A stretch of 64,000 nt of DNA, taken from the NCBI GenBank assembly GCA_963752045.1, contig CAVVWN010000014.1, positions 434,001 through 498,000 of the forward strand, read 5' to 3'. This stretch comes from DATKDF01 sp963752045 (GTDB taxonomy: Bacteria; Acidobacteriota; Vicinamibacteria; Vicinamibacterales; SCN-69-37). Shown piece by piece: positions 27,485 to 34,602 of the stretch. Position numbers and translations under genes: made by a program. The notes below the pieces were generated by a model. The model was given only the letters and a program-made list of their open reading frames with translations, had not been told where the DNA came from and did not search any database. Within the stretch, counting starts at the first letter, position 1; the number at the start of each line of letters is the position of its first letter.

Positions 27485-28255
27485 ATGGTCGCGTCGAGAT
27501 TCGTTCTCGCAGCCGGCCTCGGCCTGGCAATGGCGTGCGGAAGCACGCCGGTGTCGCCCTCGAAGATCGATCCAGTCCTGAGCTCACGAACGGAGACCGC
27601 GGGCATCGTCTTCCGGTTCACGCCCGGCGACGCGGTGGACGCGGACTGGCAGCAACGATTTCACGATCACATCTCGGCCGAGTTCGGCATCAACCTGCCG
27701 ACGAAGCTGACCGTCAACAAGTATCGCGATCGATTGCAGCTTCGAGAGGTCACCGGGCGCGACACGAACGGATTCGCAGAGCCGGCCGTCTACGCCGTGC
27801 ACACGATCTTCCCCCACGATGGCCACGAGGCCATCCACGTCTACTCGGCGCTCGTCGGGAGGCCGAGCGATTTCTTCAACGAGGGCCTGGCTGTGGCCCT
27901 GGACTCCGATCCGGCCGGCGCCGTGCTGGCGCCAAGGTGGAACGGGACGCATGTCTACGAGCACACGCAACTGCTGATTCGGACGAATCGGCGAAGGCCG
28001 CTCGCCACGATCCTCACGACCGACGACTTCCGGAACGCGAGTGAATGGGTGGCCTACGGCGAAGCGGGTTCGTTCGTGCTGTTCCTGATCGAGCAGCACG
28101 GTCTGGGTCCCATGCTGACCTTTGTCGGCCGCGGCTCGCGCGACGATGCCTCGGCCCGCATCGAGACGAACTTCAGAGCGATCTGGGGCATGACGCTCGC
28201 GCAGGCCGAAACGAACTGGCTCGAGCACGTCAGGACGTGGGTGCCGCGGGAATAA
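27485..28255 (+). CDS. Lipoprotein gluzincin-like metallopeptidase
   Basis: 256 residues. The signal peptide ends in a lipobox-like sequence (LGLAMACGS), so the protein should be membrane-anchored. HDGHEAIHVYSALV contains the zinc motif HExxH, and the downstream FFNEGLAVAL supplies the third ligand Glu, as in gluzincins of the peptidase MA group. The C-terminal half includes EWVAYGEAGSFVLFLIEQHG. It is shorter than M1 aminopeptidases and lacks their N-terminal domain. Substrate unknown. It ends in front of a good terminator hairpin. Confidence 0.75.
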   Translation: MVASRFVLAAGLGLAMACGSTPVSPSKIDPVLSSRTETAGIVFRFTPGDAVDADWQQRFHDHISAEFGINLPTKLTVNKYRDRLQLREVTGRDTNGFAEPAVYAVHTIFPHDGHEAIHVYSALVGRPSDFFNEGLAVALDSDPAGAVLAPRWNGTHVYEHTQLLIRTNRRRPLATILTTDDFRNASEWVAYGEAGSFVLFLIEQHGLGPMLTFVGRGSRDDASARIETNFRAIWGMTLAQAETNWLEHVRTWVPRE

Positions 28256-28257
28256 CG

Positions 28258-28282
28258 GAGGGGCGCGTGGATAGCGCCCCTC
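28258..28282. terminator. Hairpin terminator
   Basis: GAGGGGCGC-gtggata-GCGCCCCTC forms a perfect 9-bp stem just after the lipoprotein gene. There is no T-run on the plus strand, so its terminator activity is inferred from position. Confidence 0.6.
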
Positions 28283-28331
28283 CCTTGGGATCTGCTGCGT
28301 GCCGAGCCGCGCGGGCGCGGCCTTGAAGCCA

Positions 28332-28369
28332 GGGGACGGGTCTTGCTCCCGCAAGCGAGACCCGTCCCT
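28332..28369. terminator. Compound hairpin between convergent genes
   Basis: GGGACGGGTCT (28333-28343) pairs with AGACCCGTCCC (28358-28368), with an inner CTTGC/GCAAG stem. It lies just past the PEP carboxykinase stop and probably ends that transcript on the minus strand. Confidence 0.6.
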
Positions 28370-28387
28370 CTGTGGTGCAGCCTTGGC

Positions 28388-30184
28388 TTAGCAGCGGCTG
28401 ATGAGGTTCTCGCGCTCGAAGATCAGCTCCTTCGGCATGTGCTCGGCCAGTTGCAGGAAGAGCTCCTGGTGCTGCAGTGTCTGCAGCCGCCACGTGGCGC
28501 GGTCCACGTTCATGACGTCGTCCCACCGCTCACGCGGGAAGTCCATGCCCGTCCAGTCGATGTCTTCGTAGCGCGGCACCCAGCCGATCGGCGATTCCTT
28601 CGAGCGGGCCAGGCCTTCGACGCGCTCGACGATCCAGCGGAGGATGCGCATGTTCTCGCGATAGCCCGGCCAGATGAACGCGCCCGTCGCGTCCTTGCGG
28701 AACCAGTTCACGTGGAAGATCCGCGGCACTTCGGTGAAGCGCTTGCCCATCTTCAGCCAGTGGCGGAAGTAGTCGCCCATGTTGTAGCCGCAGAAGGGCA
28801 GCATGGCCATCGGGTCGCGCCGCACCTTGCCGACGTCGCCGGCCGCCGCGGCCGTCGTCTCCGACCCGACGGTCGCGCCGAGATAGACGCCGTGATTCCA
28901 GTTGAAGGCCTGGTAGACGAGCGGAATCGCGGTTTCGCGCCGGCCGCCGAAGATGAAGGCACTGATGGGCACGCCGGCCGGGTCTTCATACGCCGGGTCG
29001 ATGTTGGGATTCTGCGATGCCGGTGCGGTGAAACGCGCGTTGGGATGCGAGGCCTTCCGGCCGCAGCCCGGCGTCCAGTCCTTGCCCGTCCAGTCGATGA
29101 GATGTGCCGGCTCCTGTTCGGTCATCCCCTCCCACCACACGTCGCCGTCGTCGGTGAGCCCGACGTTGGTGAAGATCGTGTTGGCACGGATTGATTCCAT
29201 CGCGCACGGATTGGTCGCCACCGAGGTGCCCGGCGCCACGCCGAAGTACCCCGCCTCGGGATTGATGGCACGCGGCACGCCGTTCTCGTCGGCCTTGATC
29301 CAGGCGATGTCGTCGCCCACCGTCGAGACCTTCCACCCCTTCATCGCATCGGGCGGAATCAGCATGGAGAAGTTCGTCTTGCCGCACGCGCTCGGGAAGG
29401 CCGCCGCGACGTAGGTCTTCTTCCCCGACGGCGCCTCGACGCCCATGATGAGCATGTGCTCGGCCATCCAGTTTTCGTCGCGCGCCATGGTGGACGCGAT
29501 CCGCAGCGCGAAGCACTTCTTGCCGAGGAGCGCATTGCCGCCGTAGCCACTGCCGTAGGACCAGATCTCACGCGTCTCCGGGAAATGGGTGATGTACTTC
29601 GTGGTGCTGCACGGCCACGGCACGTCCTTCTCGCCCTTCGCGAGCGGCTTGCCGACCGAGTGCATGCACGGCACGAACTCGCCGTCGCCCAGCACGTCGA
29701 GCACTTTCGACCCCATGCGCGTCATGATGCCCATGTTCACGACGACGTAGGGCGAGTCGGTGAGCTGCACGCCGATGTGCGAGATGGGCGAGCCGAGCGG
29801 CCCCATGCTGAACGGGATCACGTACATCGTCCGACCGCGCATGCAGCCGTCGAAGAGCCCGCGCAGAATCTTCTTCATCTCGACCGGGTCCATCCAGTTG
29901 TTGGTCGGGCCCGCGTCGTCCTTGTTGCGGCAGCAGATGTACGTCCGATCCTCCACGCGCGCTACGTCCGACGGGTCGGACCGGCAGAGATAGCTGTTCG
30001 GGCGCTTCGCCTCGTTCAGCCGAATCATCGTGCCGGCGGCCACCATCTCGGCGCACAGGCGGTCGTGTTCCTCGACCGAGCCGTCGGCCCAGTGCACAGC
30101 GTCCGGTTTGCAGAGCTGGACCATTTCATCCACCCAGTCGGTCAGCTTCGCGTTCATCGTTCTTGGTTTTACTGCAGTTGCCAT
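28388..30184 (-). CDS. pckG: GTP-dependent phosphoenolpyruvate carboxykinase
   Basis: 598 residues from the ATG at 30184, with GGAGGG 6 nt upstream. It catalyses oxaloacetate + GTP to PEP + GDP + CO2, the first committed step of gluconeogenesis. The kinase-1a loop is FPSACGKTNFSML (about residues 262-274). The metal and substrate sites include KYITHFPETREIWSYGSGYGG and STVGDDIAWIK. Length and motifs are those of the GTP class, not the ATP class. The upstream region holds a 21-nt perfect hairpin (30309-30329). Confidence 0.97.
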   Translation of the reverse strand: MATAVKPRTMNAKLTDWVDEMVQLCKPDAVHWADGSVEEHDRLCAEMVAAGTMIRLNEAKRPNSYLCRSDPSDVARVEDRTYICCRNKDDAGPTNNWMDPVEMKKILRGLFDGCMRGRTMYVIPFSMGPLGSPISHIGVQLTDSPYVVVNMGIMTRMGSKVLDVLGDGEFVPCMHSVGKPLAKGEKDVPWPCSTTKYITHFPETREIWSYGSGYGGNALLGKKCFALRIASTMARDENWMAEHMLIMGVEAPSGKKTYVAAAFPSACGKTNFSMLIPPDAMKGWKVSTVGDDIAWIKADENGVPRAINPEAGYFGVAPGTSVATNPCAMESIRANTIFTNVGLTDDGDVWWEGMTEQEPAHLIDWTGKDWTPGCGRKASHPNARFTAPASQNPNIDPAYEDPAGVPISAFIFGGRRETAIPLVYQAFNWNHGVYLGATVGSETTAAAAGDVGKVRRDPMAMLPFCGYNMGDYFRHWLKMGKRFTEVPRIFHVNWFRKDATGAFIWPGYRENMRILRWIVERVEGLARSKESPIGWVPRYEDIDWTGMDFPRERWDDVMNVDRATWRLQTLQHQELFLQLAEHMPKELIFERENLISRC

Positions 30185-30308
30185 TGCAATCCCTCCGTGG
30201 CCGAACGGGCCCGGAATTCTGCTTGCACGATCGCGGCCAGCCGACGGTGCCGTCCGGTCGCGGCCAGCCGCCAGAACGGGGTCGGCGGGCCCGGAAAACA
30301 GGCCTCCT

Positions 30309-30329
30309 CGGTGCGAAGATTTCGCACCG
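30309..30329. repeat. Perfect hairpin CGGTGCGAA-gat-TTCGCACCG
   Basis: An inverted repeat with 9-bp arms and a 3-nt loop, in the 266-bp GC-rich gap between pckG and the divergent hydrolase gene. It could be an operator or a dispersed hairpin element. The same gap has a duplicated CGCGGCCAGCCG motif (about 30232 and 30261). Confidence 0.55.
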
Positions 30330-30450
30330 GCGCCCACCCCTCCGGGCCCCTTCCCGGGTCGCCGAGTGGCCGTCGGGGGGAGGGGGCAGGCCCTACAATA
30401 TCGCCGGAACCAGGGCCAACCGCCCTACCCGACCTGTCTGAGAGTACAAG

Positions 30451-32217
30451 ATGTTCTGGACCATGCCGTCAACGAGATTCTTGACCGCGCTCGCCGCCGT
30501 CTGCGTCGTCGCCACCACGCTGTTCACGGGACAGCGCATCGCGGCACAGACGCCGGCCGGCACGCCGAGCTACCCCCGCACCGTCGGCTACATCCCGATG
30601 CGAGACGGCGTTCGGCTGGCCTACACGGTGTACCTGCCGGCCGAGACGGGCAGGTTCCCGACGGTGCTGCAGTACGAGCCGTACGTGGGCGCCGGCAACG
30701 GCCCGAACAACCGGTGGCTCGAGAACGGTTACGCGGTCGCCTATGCCAACGTGCGGGGAAGCGGCTGCTCTCAGGGCGTCCTGGATCTGCTCGGCCCCGA
30801 GGAGGGACCGGACGGCGCCGCGATCGTCTCGTGGATTGGCGCCCAGCCGTGGAGCACCGGGAGCGTCGGCATGATCGGGGCTTCCTACCCCGGCCATACC
30901 CAGATTCTCGTGGCGGCCGAGCATCCGCCGGCGCTCAAGGCGATCGCGCCCTCGGCAATCACCGCGAGTCTCTACGACGAAGCCTTCTACCCTGGTGGCA
31001 TCCCGAACGTGACCTTCGTTTCGCGCTGGGCGCTGCTCCTGCAACCGCGGGCCGAGGGTAACGGCCTTCGGGCGCGGATCGGCTGGGGCGATACGGAATG
31101 CCAGACCAACGCGGCGCAGCACCCGCCTTCCACGCTCGTGCCCATGACGCAGTCTCGACCGCTGTTCGATGACTGGTGGGAGCAACGTTCGCTCGAAACG
31201 CATGTGGACCGCGTGCGCGTGCCGACCTACGTCTCCGGAAGCTGGCAGGACCACCAGACGACGGTGAGCGGCGGCGTCACGATCTACAACCGCCTGCGCG
31301 ACGTCCCGAAGCGGATGTCGCTCTCGCCCGGCGGCCACGGCGCCGCGTACGGCCAGCCCGCCTTCCAGGACGACGTCGTCCGCTGGATGGATCGATGGGT
31401 GAAGGGCGTCCCGAACGGCATCGAGAACGAACCGCCGGTCACGGTCTACTGGGAACTCGGCGGCCGCGGCGGTCGAGCGCCGAGCTGGACGAGCCAGTAC
31501 CCGGCGTGGCCGCCGCCAGCGGTCCGGCCGCGCACGTGGTACCTGACCGGCGACGGAAGTCTTTCCGAGACGGCCCCGGTCGAGGACCGAGGCGACGCCG
31601 CGCAACCGAGGAGCTACACCTTCCCGTCCGGAACCGAGCTCGTGGGCTCGAACGCGCAGTTCGCCCTCCAGCCCGAACCGACCGGCTCGCTCATGTGGAC
31701 GTCCGCCGCGCTCTCGAACGACATCACGGTGCTCGGCTCGGTCGAGGCAACGCTCTTCCTTTCGTCGGAGAACGTCGACACGGATCTGTTCGTCGCGCTT
31801 CATGACGTCTATCCGAACGGAGACGTCCAGTACCTGCAGCGGGGGTTCCTTCGCGCCTCGATGCGACGAGTCGACGAGGCCAGATCGAGGCCCGATCGCC
31901 TGTGGCATCCGTTCGATCGGAAGGAGCTTCTCACGCCTGGCCAGGTCTACGAGATGCGCCTGACGCTGCCCGAGCTTGGCGCGGTACTTCGCGCCGGGCA
32001 CAAGCTTCAGCTCGCGCTTCTCGCGCCCTCGCCCATTCCTCAGCCGGACTGGGGCCTGCTGCCGCTCGCCTTGTCCGGACGCAACACGGTGCACTCGTCG
32101 ACGACCTACCCGTCGAAGATCCAGGTGCCCGTGATTCCGGGAGCCGGAGCGCAGGGACCTGAGCCGGCCTGCGGCTCGATGGCGTATCTGCCCTGCCGGC
32201 CGGTGACTCAGCGCTGA
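30451..32217 (+). CDS. Exported CocE/NonD-family hydrolase (X-Pro dipeptidyl-peptidase type)
   Basis: 588 residues with an N-terminal signal peptide (FLTALAAVCVVATTLFTG...). The alpha/beta-hydrolase core begins YIPMRDGVRLAYTVYLPA. The nucleophile elbow is GMIGASYPGHTQ (Ser in GxSxxG form). The acid and His regions are in VPTYVSGSWQDHQT and SLSPGGHG. The C-terminal jelly-roll domain (about 375-580: LMWTSAALSNDITVLGSVEA and later PYPSK-type region) is the PepX C-terminal type. Members hydrolyse esters, acyl-peptides or X-Pro dipeptides; the substrate is not known. Confidence 0.93.
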   Translation: MFWTMPSTRFLTALAAVCVVATTLFTGQRIAAQTPAGTPSYPRTVGYIPMRDGVRLAYTVYLPAETGRFPTVLQYEPYVGAGNGPNNRWLENGYAVAYANVRGSGCSQGVLDLLGPEEGPDGAAIVSWIGAQPWSTGSVGMIGASYPGHTQILVAAEHPPALKAIAPSAITASLYDEAFYPGGIPNVTFVSRWALLLQPRAEGNGLRARIGWGDTECQTNAAQHPPSTLVPMTQSRPLFDDWWEQRSLETHVDRVRVPTYVSGSWQDHQTTVSGGVTIYNRLRDVPKRMSLSPGGHGAAYGQPAFQDDVVRWMDRWVKGVPNGIENEPPVTVYWELGGRGGRAPSWTSQYPAWPPPAVRPRTWYLTGDGSLSETAPVEDRGDAAQPRSYTFPSGTELVGSNAQFALQPEPTGSLMWTSAALSNDITVLGSVEATLFLSSENVDTDLFVALHDVYPNGDVQYLQRGFLRASMRRVDEARSRPDRLWHPFDRKELLTPGQVYEMRLTLPELGAVLRAGHKLQLALLAPSPIPQPDWGLLPLALSGRNTVHSSTTYPSKIQVPVIPGAGAQGPEPACGSMAYLPCRPVTQR

Positions 32218-32279
32218 CCGGACCGGAAGGTCCCGCTACAGAGAACTGCAAACCGCTATGGCGATATTGACGCCTGGAC

Positions 32280-32310
32280 TTGACCTGTCTATTAGTAGAG
32301 GGTGCATCCT
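32280..32310 (+). promoter_or_regulatory. MerR-type promoter with 19-bp spacer and dyad
   Basis: TTGACC (32280-32285) and CATCCT (32305-32310) are separated by exactly 19 bp, the elongated spacing at promoters activated by MerR proteins. The spacer contains the dyad TCTA-ttag-TAGA flanked by ACC and GGT. The MerR gene begins at 32322, so the promoter is probably its own. Confidence 0.7.
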
Positions 32311-32321
32311 TGGTTCAGGCG

Positions 32322-32858
32322 ATGTTGAGCGTCTCGAAACTGGCCCGCGCCTGCGGCCTGAGCCGGACCGCGGTCCTCTACTACGAGTCGATCGGCCTGC
32401 TGCGGCCGTCGGCCCGGTCGGCCGCGGGCTACCGGCTCTATGGCGACGCGGAGCTCCGGCGGCTGCGCGCGATCTGCAGCTATCGGCGCGCCGGGCTCCG
32501 CATTCGAGACATCCGCGAGTTGCTCGAACAGAAGTCGAGGCGCGGAGCCTCGGGCGTGCTGTATCGGCGCCTCGAGGAGATCTCGAAGGAGATGGAGACG
32601 CTTCACGAGCATCAGGGCGCAATCCTGCAGCTCCTGGCTGCAGCCGGACACATGGGAGGGAAACGAACGATGACGAAAGAGAAATGGACCGAGATCATGC
32701 GGGGCGCGGGGTTCAGTGACGATGACATGCACCGCTGGCACGCGGTGTTCGAACGGACCGCGCCATCCGATCACGAACTGTTCCTGGAGTTTCTGCACAT
32801 TCCACCGGCCGAGATTGTGAAGATTCGCCGCTGGAGCCGAGACGCGTCCGGAAGCTGA
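32322..32858 (+). CDS. MerR-family transcriptional regulator with C-terminal effector-like domain
   Basis: 178 residues. The N-terminal MerR HTH is MLSVSKLARACGLSRTAVLYYESIGLL, followed by the coiled-coil helix (RRLEEISKEMETLHEHQGAIL). A C-terminal module of about 60 residues starting MTKEKWTEIMRGAGF is seen in a subset of MerR proteins and does not contain metal-binding Cys, so a metal sensor role is unlikely. The upstream 19-bp-spacer promoter suggests autoregulation. Target genes are not obvious; both neighbours are separate transcripts. Confidence 0.9.
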   Translation: MLSVSKLARACGLSRTAVLYYESIGLLRPSARSAAGYRLYGDAELRRLRAICSYRRAGLRIRDIRELLEQKSRRGASGVLYRRLEEISKEMETLHEHQGAILQLLAAAGHMGGKRTMTKEKWTEIMRGAGFSDDDMHRWHAVFERTAPSDHELFLEFLHIPPAEIVKIRRWSRDASGS

Positions 32859-32928
32859 CATGGCGTCGGCGCGCCCGCAAGTTACGTCGATCCATACTGC
32901 GCGCCTGCCTGCCCGACGGACGTCACGA

Positions 32929-33192
32929 TCACGGGACCGACTTCTCGAGCGAGTCGGCGATTCGAATCTTGATGAACGCCTGCCTCGTGACACCGAGCCG
33001 CCGAGCCTCCTGATCGATCTCGCGCAGGAGGTCCACGGGAAAGTCCACGTTCACCCGCTGGACTGCTCTGCCCGGGCGGGCCGCCTTGCCGTGGTCCATG
33101 TGGGCCGATAGATCGACAGCGGCGTCGTGCATCGCGTCGAGCGCGGTGGCCGAGAGTGCCCTAGTCCTGGAGGTACGCTTCTTGTTCTTCAT
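32929..33192 (-). CDS. BrnA-like ribbon-helix-helix antitoxin
   Basis: 87 residues. The C-terminal RHH region is VNVDFPVDLLREIDQEARRL followed by GVTRQAFIKIRIADSLEK. The N-terminal half would bind the toxin. It overlaps the upstream toxin gene by 32 nt, and toxin-first order is the rule for brnTA. It probably represses the operon at the palindrome 33424-33448. Confidence 0.88.
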   Translation of the reverse strand: MKNKKRTSRTRALSATALDAMHDAAVDLSAHMDHGKAARPGRAVQRVNVDFPVDLLREIDQEARRLGVTRQAFIKIRIADSLEKSVP

Positions 33193-33424
33193 GGCGTGCT
33201 CGCCTGACGGAGATTATGCGAATCCGATCGCCCCTCACGGTGATGAACGCTGACCACACCTGGTCACCGATTCGTCCGATGACCTGGATTCGAGGCTCGT
33301 CGAGCGAGCGCGCGGGGATCTCGAGGCGGTCAGCGTCGGACCACAGCGCCTGCGCACCGACGAAGTCGATGCCGTGTTTCGCGAGATTGGCCGCCGACTT
33401 CGCCGCGTCGAACTCGAAGACCAT
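33161..33424 (-). CDS. BrnT-family toxin
   Basis: 87 residues. FEFDAAKSAANLAKHGIDFV matches the BrnT N-terminus, and RIQVIGRIGDQVWSAFITVRG with IRIISVRRARHEE completes the RelE-like RNase fold typical of BrnT (DUF497). It is predicted to cleave RNA and be neutralised by the overlapping antitoxin. First of two such modules around the tRNA-Ser gene. Confidence 0.93.
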   Translation of the reverse strand: MVFEFDAAKSAANLAKHGIDFVGAQALWSDADRLEIPARSLDEPRIQVIGRIGDQVWSAFITVRGDRIRIISVRRARHEEQEAYLQD

Positions 33425-33448
33425 TGTGGTATAGAAAATATATCACAA
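33424..33448. promoter_or_regulatory. Operator palindrome of the first brnTA module
   Basis: On the minus strand TTGTGATATA-ttttc-TATACCACAA is an inverted repeat (9 of 10 matches) that abuts the toxin start codon and contains a TATATT-like -10 box. Autorepression by the RHH antitoxin is the likely role. Confidence 0.6.
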
Positions 33449-33499
33449 GAGCTCCAGGCCGCCCGCCGGTCTTTGCCGAAGGTGGCCCGAGGCCTTCGC

Positions 33500-33645
33500 C
33501 TTCGCGGATGCGGGATACGGGTGCTCCCGATCCGTTCGCGCCATTCAGGAGTTGGCCGGTCACCGCGATCTCTCGATGACGCAGCGCTACATGCTCGTGA
33601 GTCCGGCGGCGATCGAGAGTGCGATCCGGCTGCTCGACCGGCCCG
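33500..33645 (+). pseudogene. Relic of a tyrosine integrase (C-terminal end)
   Basis: LAGHRDLSMTQRYMLVSPAA followed by IESAIRLLDR is the conserved end of phage-type integrases: the His/Arg region, the nucleophile Tyr in QRYM, and the C-terminal helix. Upstream of it the expected MRGAPVRAIQE is recognisable only in scrambled frames. The remainder of the gene is gone. It lies next to a tRNA gene, the usual integrase target. Confidence 0.72.
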
Positions 33646-33724
33646 CAGCCGCACACAGTCGTGGAGAAATAATGGAGACGGGCGGGTCGGCGATCCGAAA
33701 ACGCTGTGGTTTCAAGCACTTAAC

Positions 33725-33818
33725 TGGCGGTGAGGCAGGGATTCGAACCCTGGGTAGAGGTTTAAGCCCCTACAACGGTTTAGCAAACCGCCGCTTTCGG
33801 CCACTCAGCCACCTCACC
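33725..33818 (-). tRNA. tRNA-Ser (GCT anticodon)
   Basis: On the minus strand the acceptor 5' arm GGTGAGG pairs with CCTCACC. The T-loop is GGTTCGAATCC. The anticodon arm CGGTTTGCTAAACCG presents GCT. A long variable arm (TTGTAGGGGCTTAAACCTCTA) marks it as serine. The discriminator is G and the CCA end is encoded (33725-33727 read as CCA). Confidence 0.93.
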
Positions 33819-33832
33819 GCGCGTGGATTCCC
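33804..33832. repeat. Direct repeat, left copy (tRNA-Ser 5' end and leader)
   Basis: The first 18 nt, CTCAGCCACCTCACCGCG, are identical to 34552-34569. The following 11 nt match with two differences. This copy contains the first 15 nt of the intact tRNA and 14 nt of its leader. Confidence 0.75.
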
Positions 33833-33872
33833 GGAAGGGGTCTTAAGTTCCGCAGGACTCCTTCAACGGGAC

Positions 33873-33878
33873 ATTATA
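33873..33878 (-). promoter_or_regulatory. -10 box (TATAAT) upstream of tRNA-Ser
   Basis: A consensus TATAAT on the minus strand lies 54 nt before the tRNA 5' end, inside the inserted segment. The -35 box is weak. Confidence 0.5.
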
Positions 33879-33956
33879 GCGGTCGGGCACGCCGCGGGTC
33901 TTCTGCAGTTCAATCTCCATCGCCGCACGGTCCGAAATGCAGGACAGAAGACGGCG

Positions 33957-34223
33957 CTAAACCTCCTTGAGCCGACCTGCCGCGTACTTGTGTAACAGGC
34001 TGGAGATCAGCGTCTGATACGGCAACCCCTCCTCGAGCGCTCGCTTCTGAATTGCTTCCAGGTCCTTGCTCGACAACCGGATGTTCAGCCGCCGGTCCTT
34101 GCGGAACGTGGCCTTCGCGTAGCGGGAGTACTGCGCGCGCGCGCGCTTGCCACCCTTGGCAGGCTTCCATTCGCCGCGCTCGACGGAGTCGAGCAGCGCT
34201 TTCTCTTCGGCGTCAATCTTCAT
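33957..34223 (-). CDS. Antitoxin of the second BrnT/BrnA-like pair
   Basis: 88 residues from the ATG at 34223, with GAGGAG 7 nt upstream. The N-terminal part KIDAEEKALLDSVERGEW is acidic and would contact the toxin. The C-terminal LNIRLSSKDLEAIQKRALEE followed by GLPYQTLISSLLHKYAAG is an RHH/CopG-like DNA-binding unit. It overlaps the toxin gene by 11 nt. Confidence 0.88.
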   Translation of the reverse strand: MKIDAEEKALLDSVERGEWKPAKGGKRARAQYSRYAKATFRKDRRLNIRLSSKDLEAIQKRALEEGLPYQTLISSLLHKYAAGRLKEV

Positions 34224-34503
34224 GGTCGGACTCCTCACCGAGGTACTCCTTCGTAGCCTTACGACTCGGAATGATCGTCTTCAGGAAGACCGTGTGCTCG
34301 TCCTCGACGAACGGCACCAGGTACACGTAGTCCTCGCGCCGGACAACGAAGATGCGCTGGCCGGCGTAACGGCTGGGGTTCGGGTGCTCAAGGATGTCCA
34401 GCAGGTCGCCGCGCTCGATGTGGAAGACGACGTCCTCGAACCCGATGCCGCGGTCCGCCCTGAGCTTCGCGTTCTTCGCGTCGTCCCAGTCGAAGTACTT
34501 CAC
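34213..34503 (-). CDS. BrnT-like (DUF497/RelE-fold) toxin, second module
   Basis: 96 residues. It begins KYFDWDDAKNAKLRADRGIG, then FEDVVFHIERGDLLDILEHP, then RIFVVRREDYVYLVPFVEDE, ending with KTIIPSRKATKEYL. This is the BrnT-type toxin fold, divergent from the 33161-33424 toxin. The GTG start follows TACTCT by 8 nt and a perfect 8-bp-arm palindrome lies upstream. Confidence 0.85.
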   Translation of the reverse strand: MKYFDWDDAKNAKLRADRGIGFEDVVFHIERGDLLDILEHPNPSRYAGQRIFVVRREDYVYLVPFVEDEHTVFLKTIIPSRKATKEYLGEESDHED

Positions 34504-34522
34504 GGATATCTAGAGTATCACG

Positions 34523-34545
34523 ATGTGTGCTTAATAGGCACACAT
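34523..34545. promoter_or_regulatory. Operator palindrome of the second toxin-antitoxin pair
   Basis: ATGTGTGC-ttaatag-GCACACAT is a perfect inverted repeat (8-bp arms) 20 nt upstream of the toxin start, next to the probable -10 (TACTCT on the minus strand). It is a likely site for antitoxin binding and lies just inside the right repeat copy. Confidence 0.65.
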
Positions 34546-34551
34546 TGGCGT

Positions 34552-34580
34552 CTCAGCCACCTCACCGCGAGGGGATTCCC
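34552..34580. repeat. Direct repeat, right copy (tRNA-Ser 5' fragment)
   Basis: An orphan copy of the tRNA-Ser 5' end (GGTGAGGTGGCTGAG on the minus strand) with part of its leader, 748 nt from the intact gene. It is the expected scar at the far end of an insertion into the tRNA. Confidence 0.72.
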
Positions 34581-34602
34581 AAGTATGCGACGGGCCTGCC
34601 GG

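Larger units (their letters stand above)
33822..34551. mobile_element. ~730-bp insertion on the 5' side of tRNA-Ser carrying a BrnT/BrnA-like pair
   Basis: The segment lies between two direct repeats that contain the 5' end of the tRNA. It carries the second toxin-antitoxin pair, its operator and a TATAAT box that would now drive the tRNA. The layout fits site-specific insertion with reconstruction of the tRNA 5' end. It has no integrase of its own; the relic at 33500-33645 on the other side of the tRNA is a possible former source. Confidence 0.55.

Noticed and set aside
28388..30337. Longer N-terminus for PEP carboxykinase
   Set aside because: The extension is low-complexity; GGAGGG before the ATG at 30184 and normal family length favour the shorter form.
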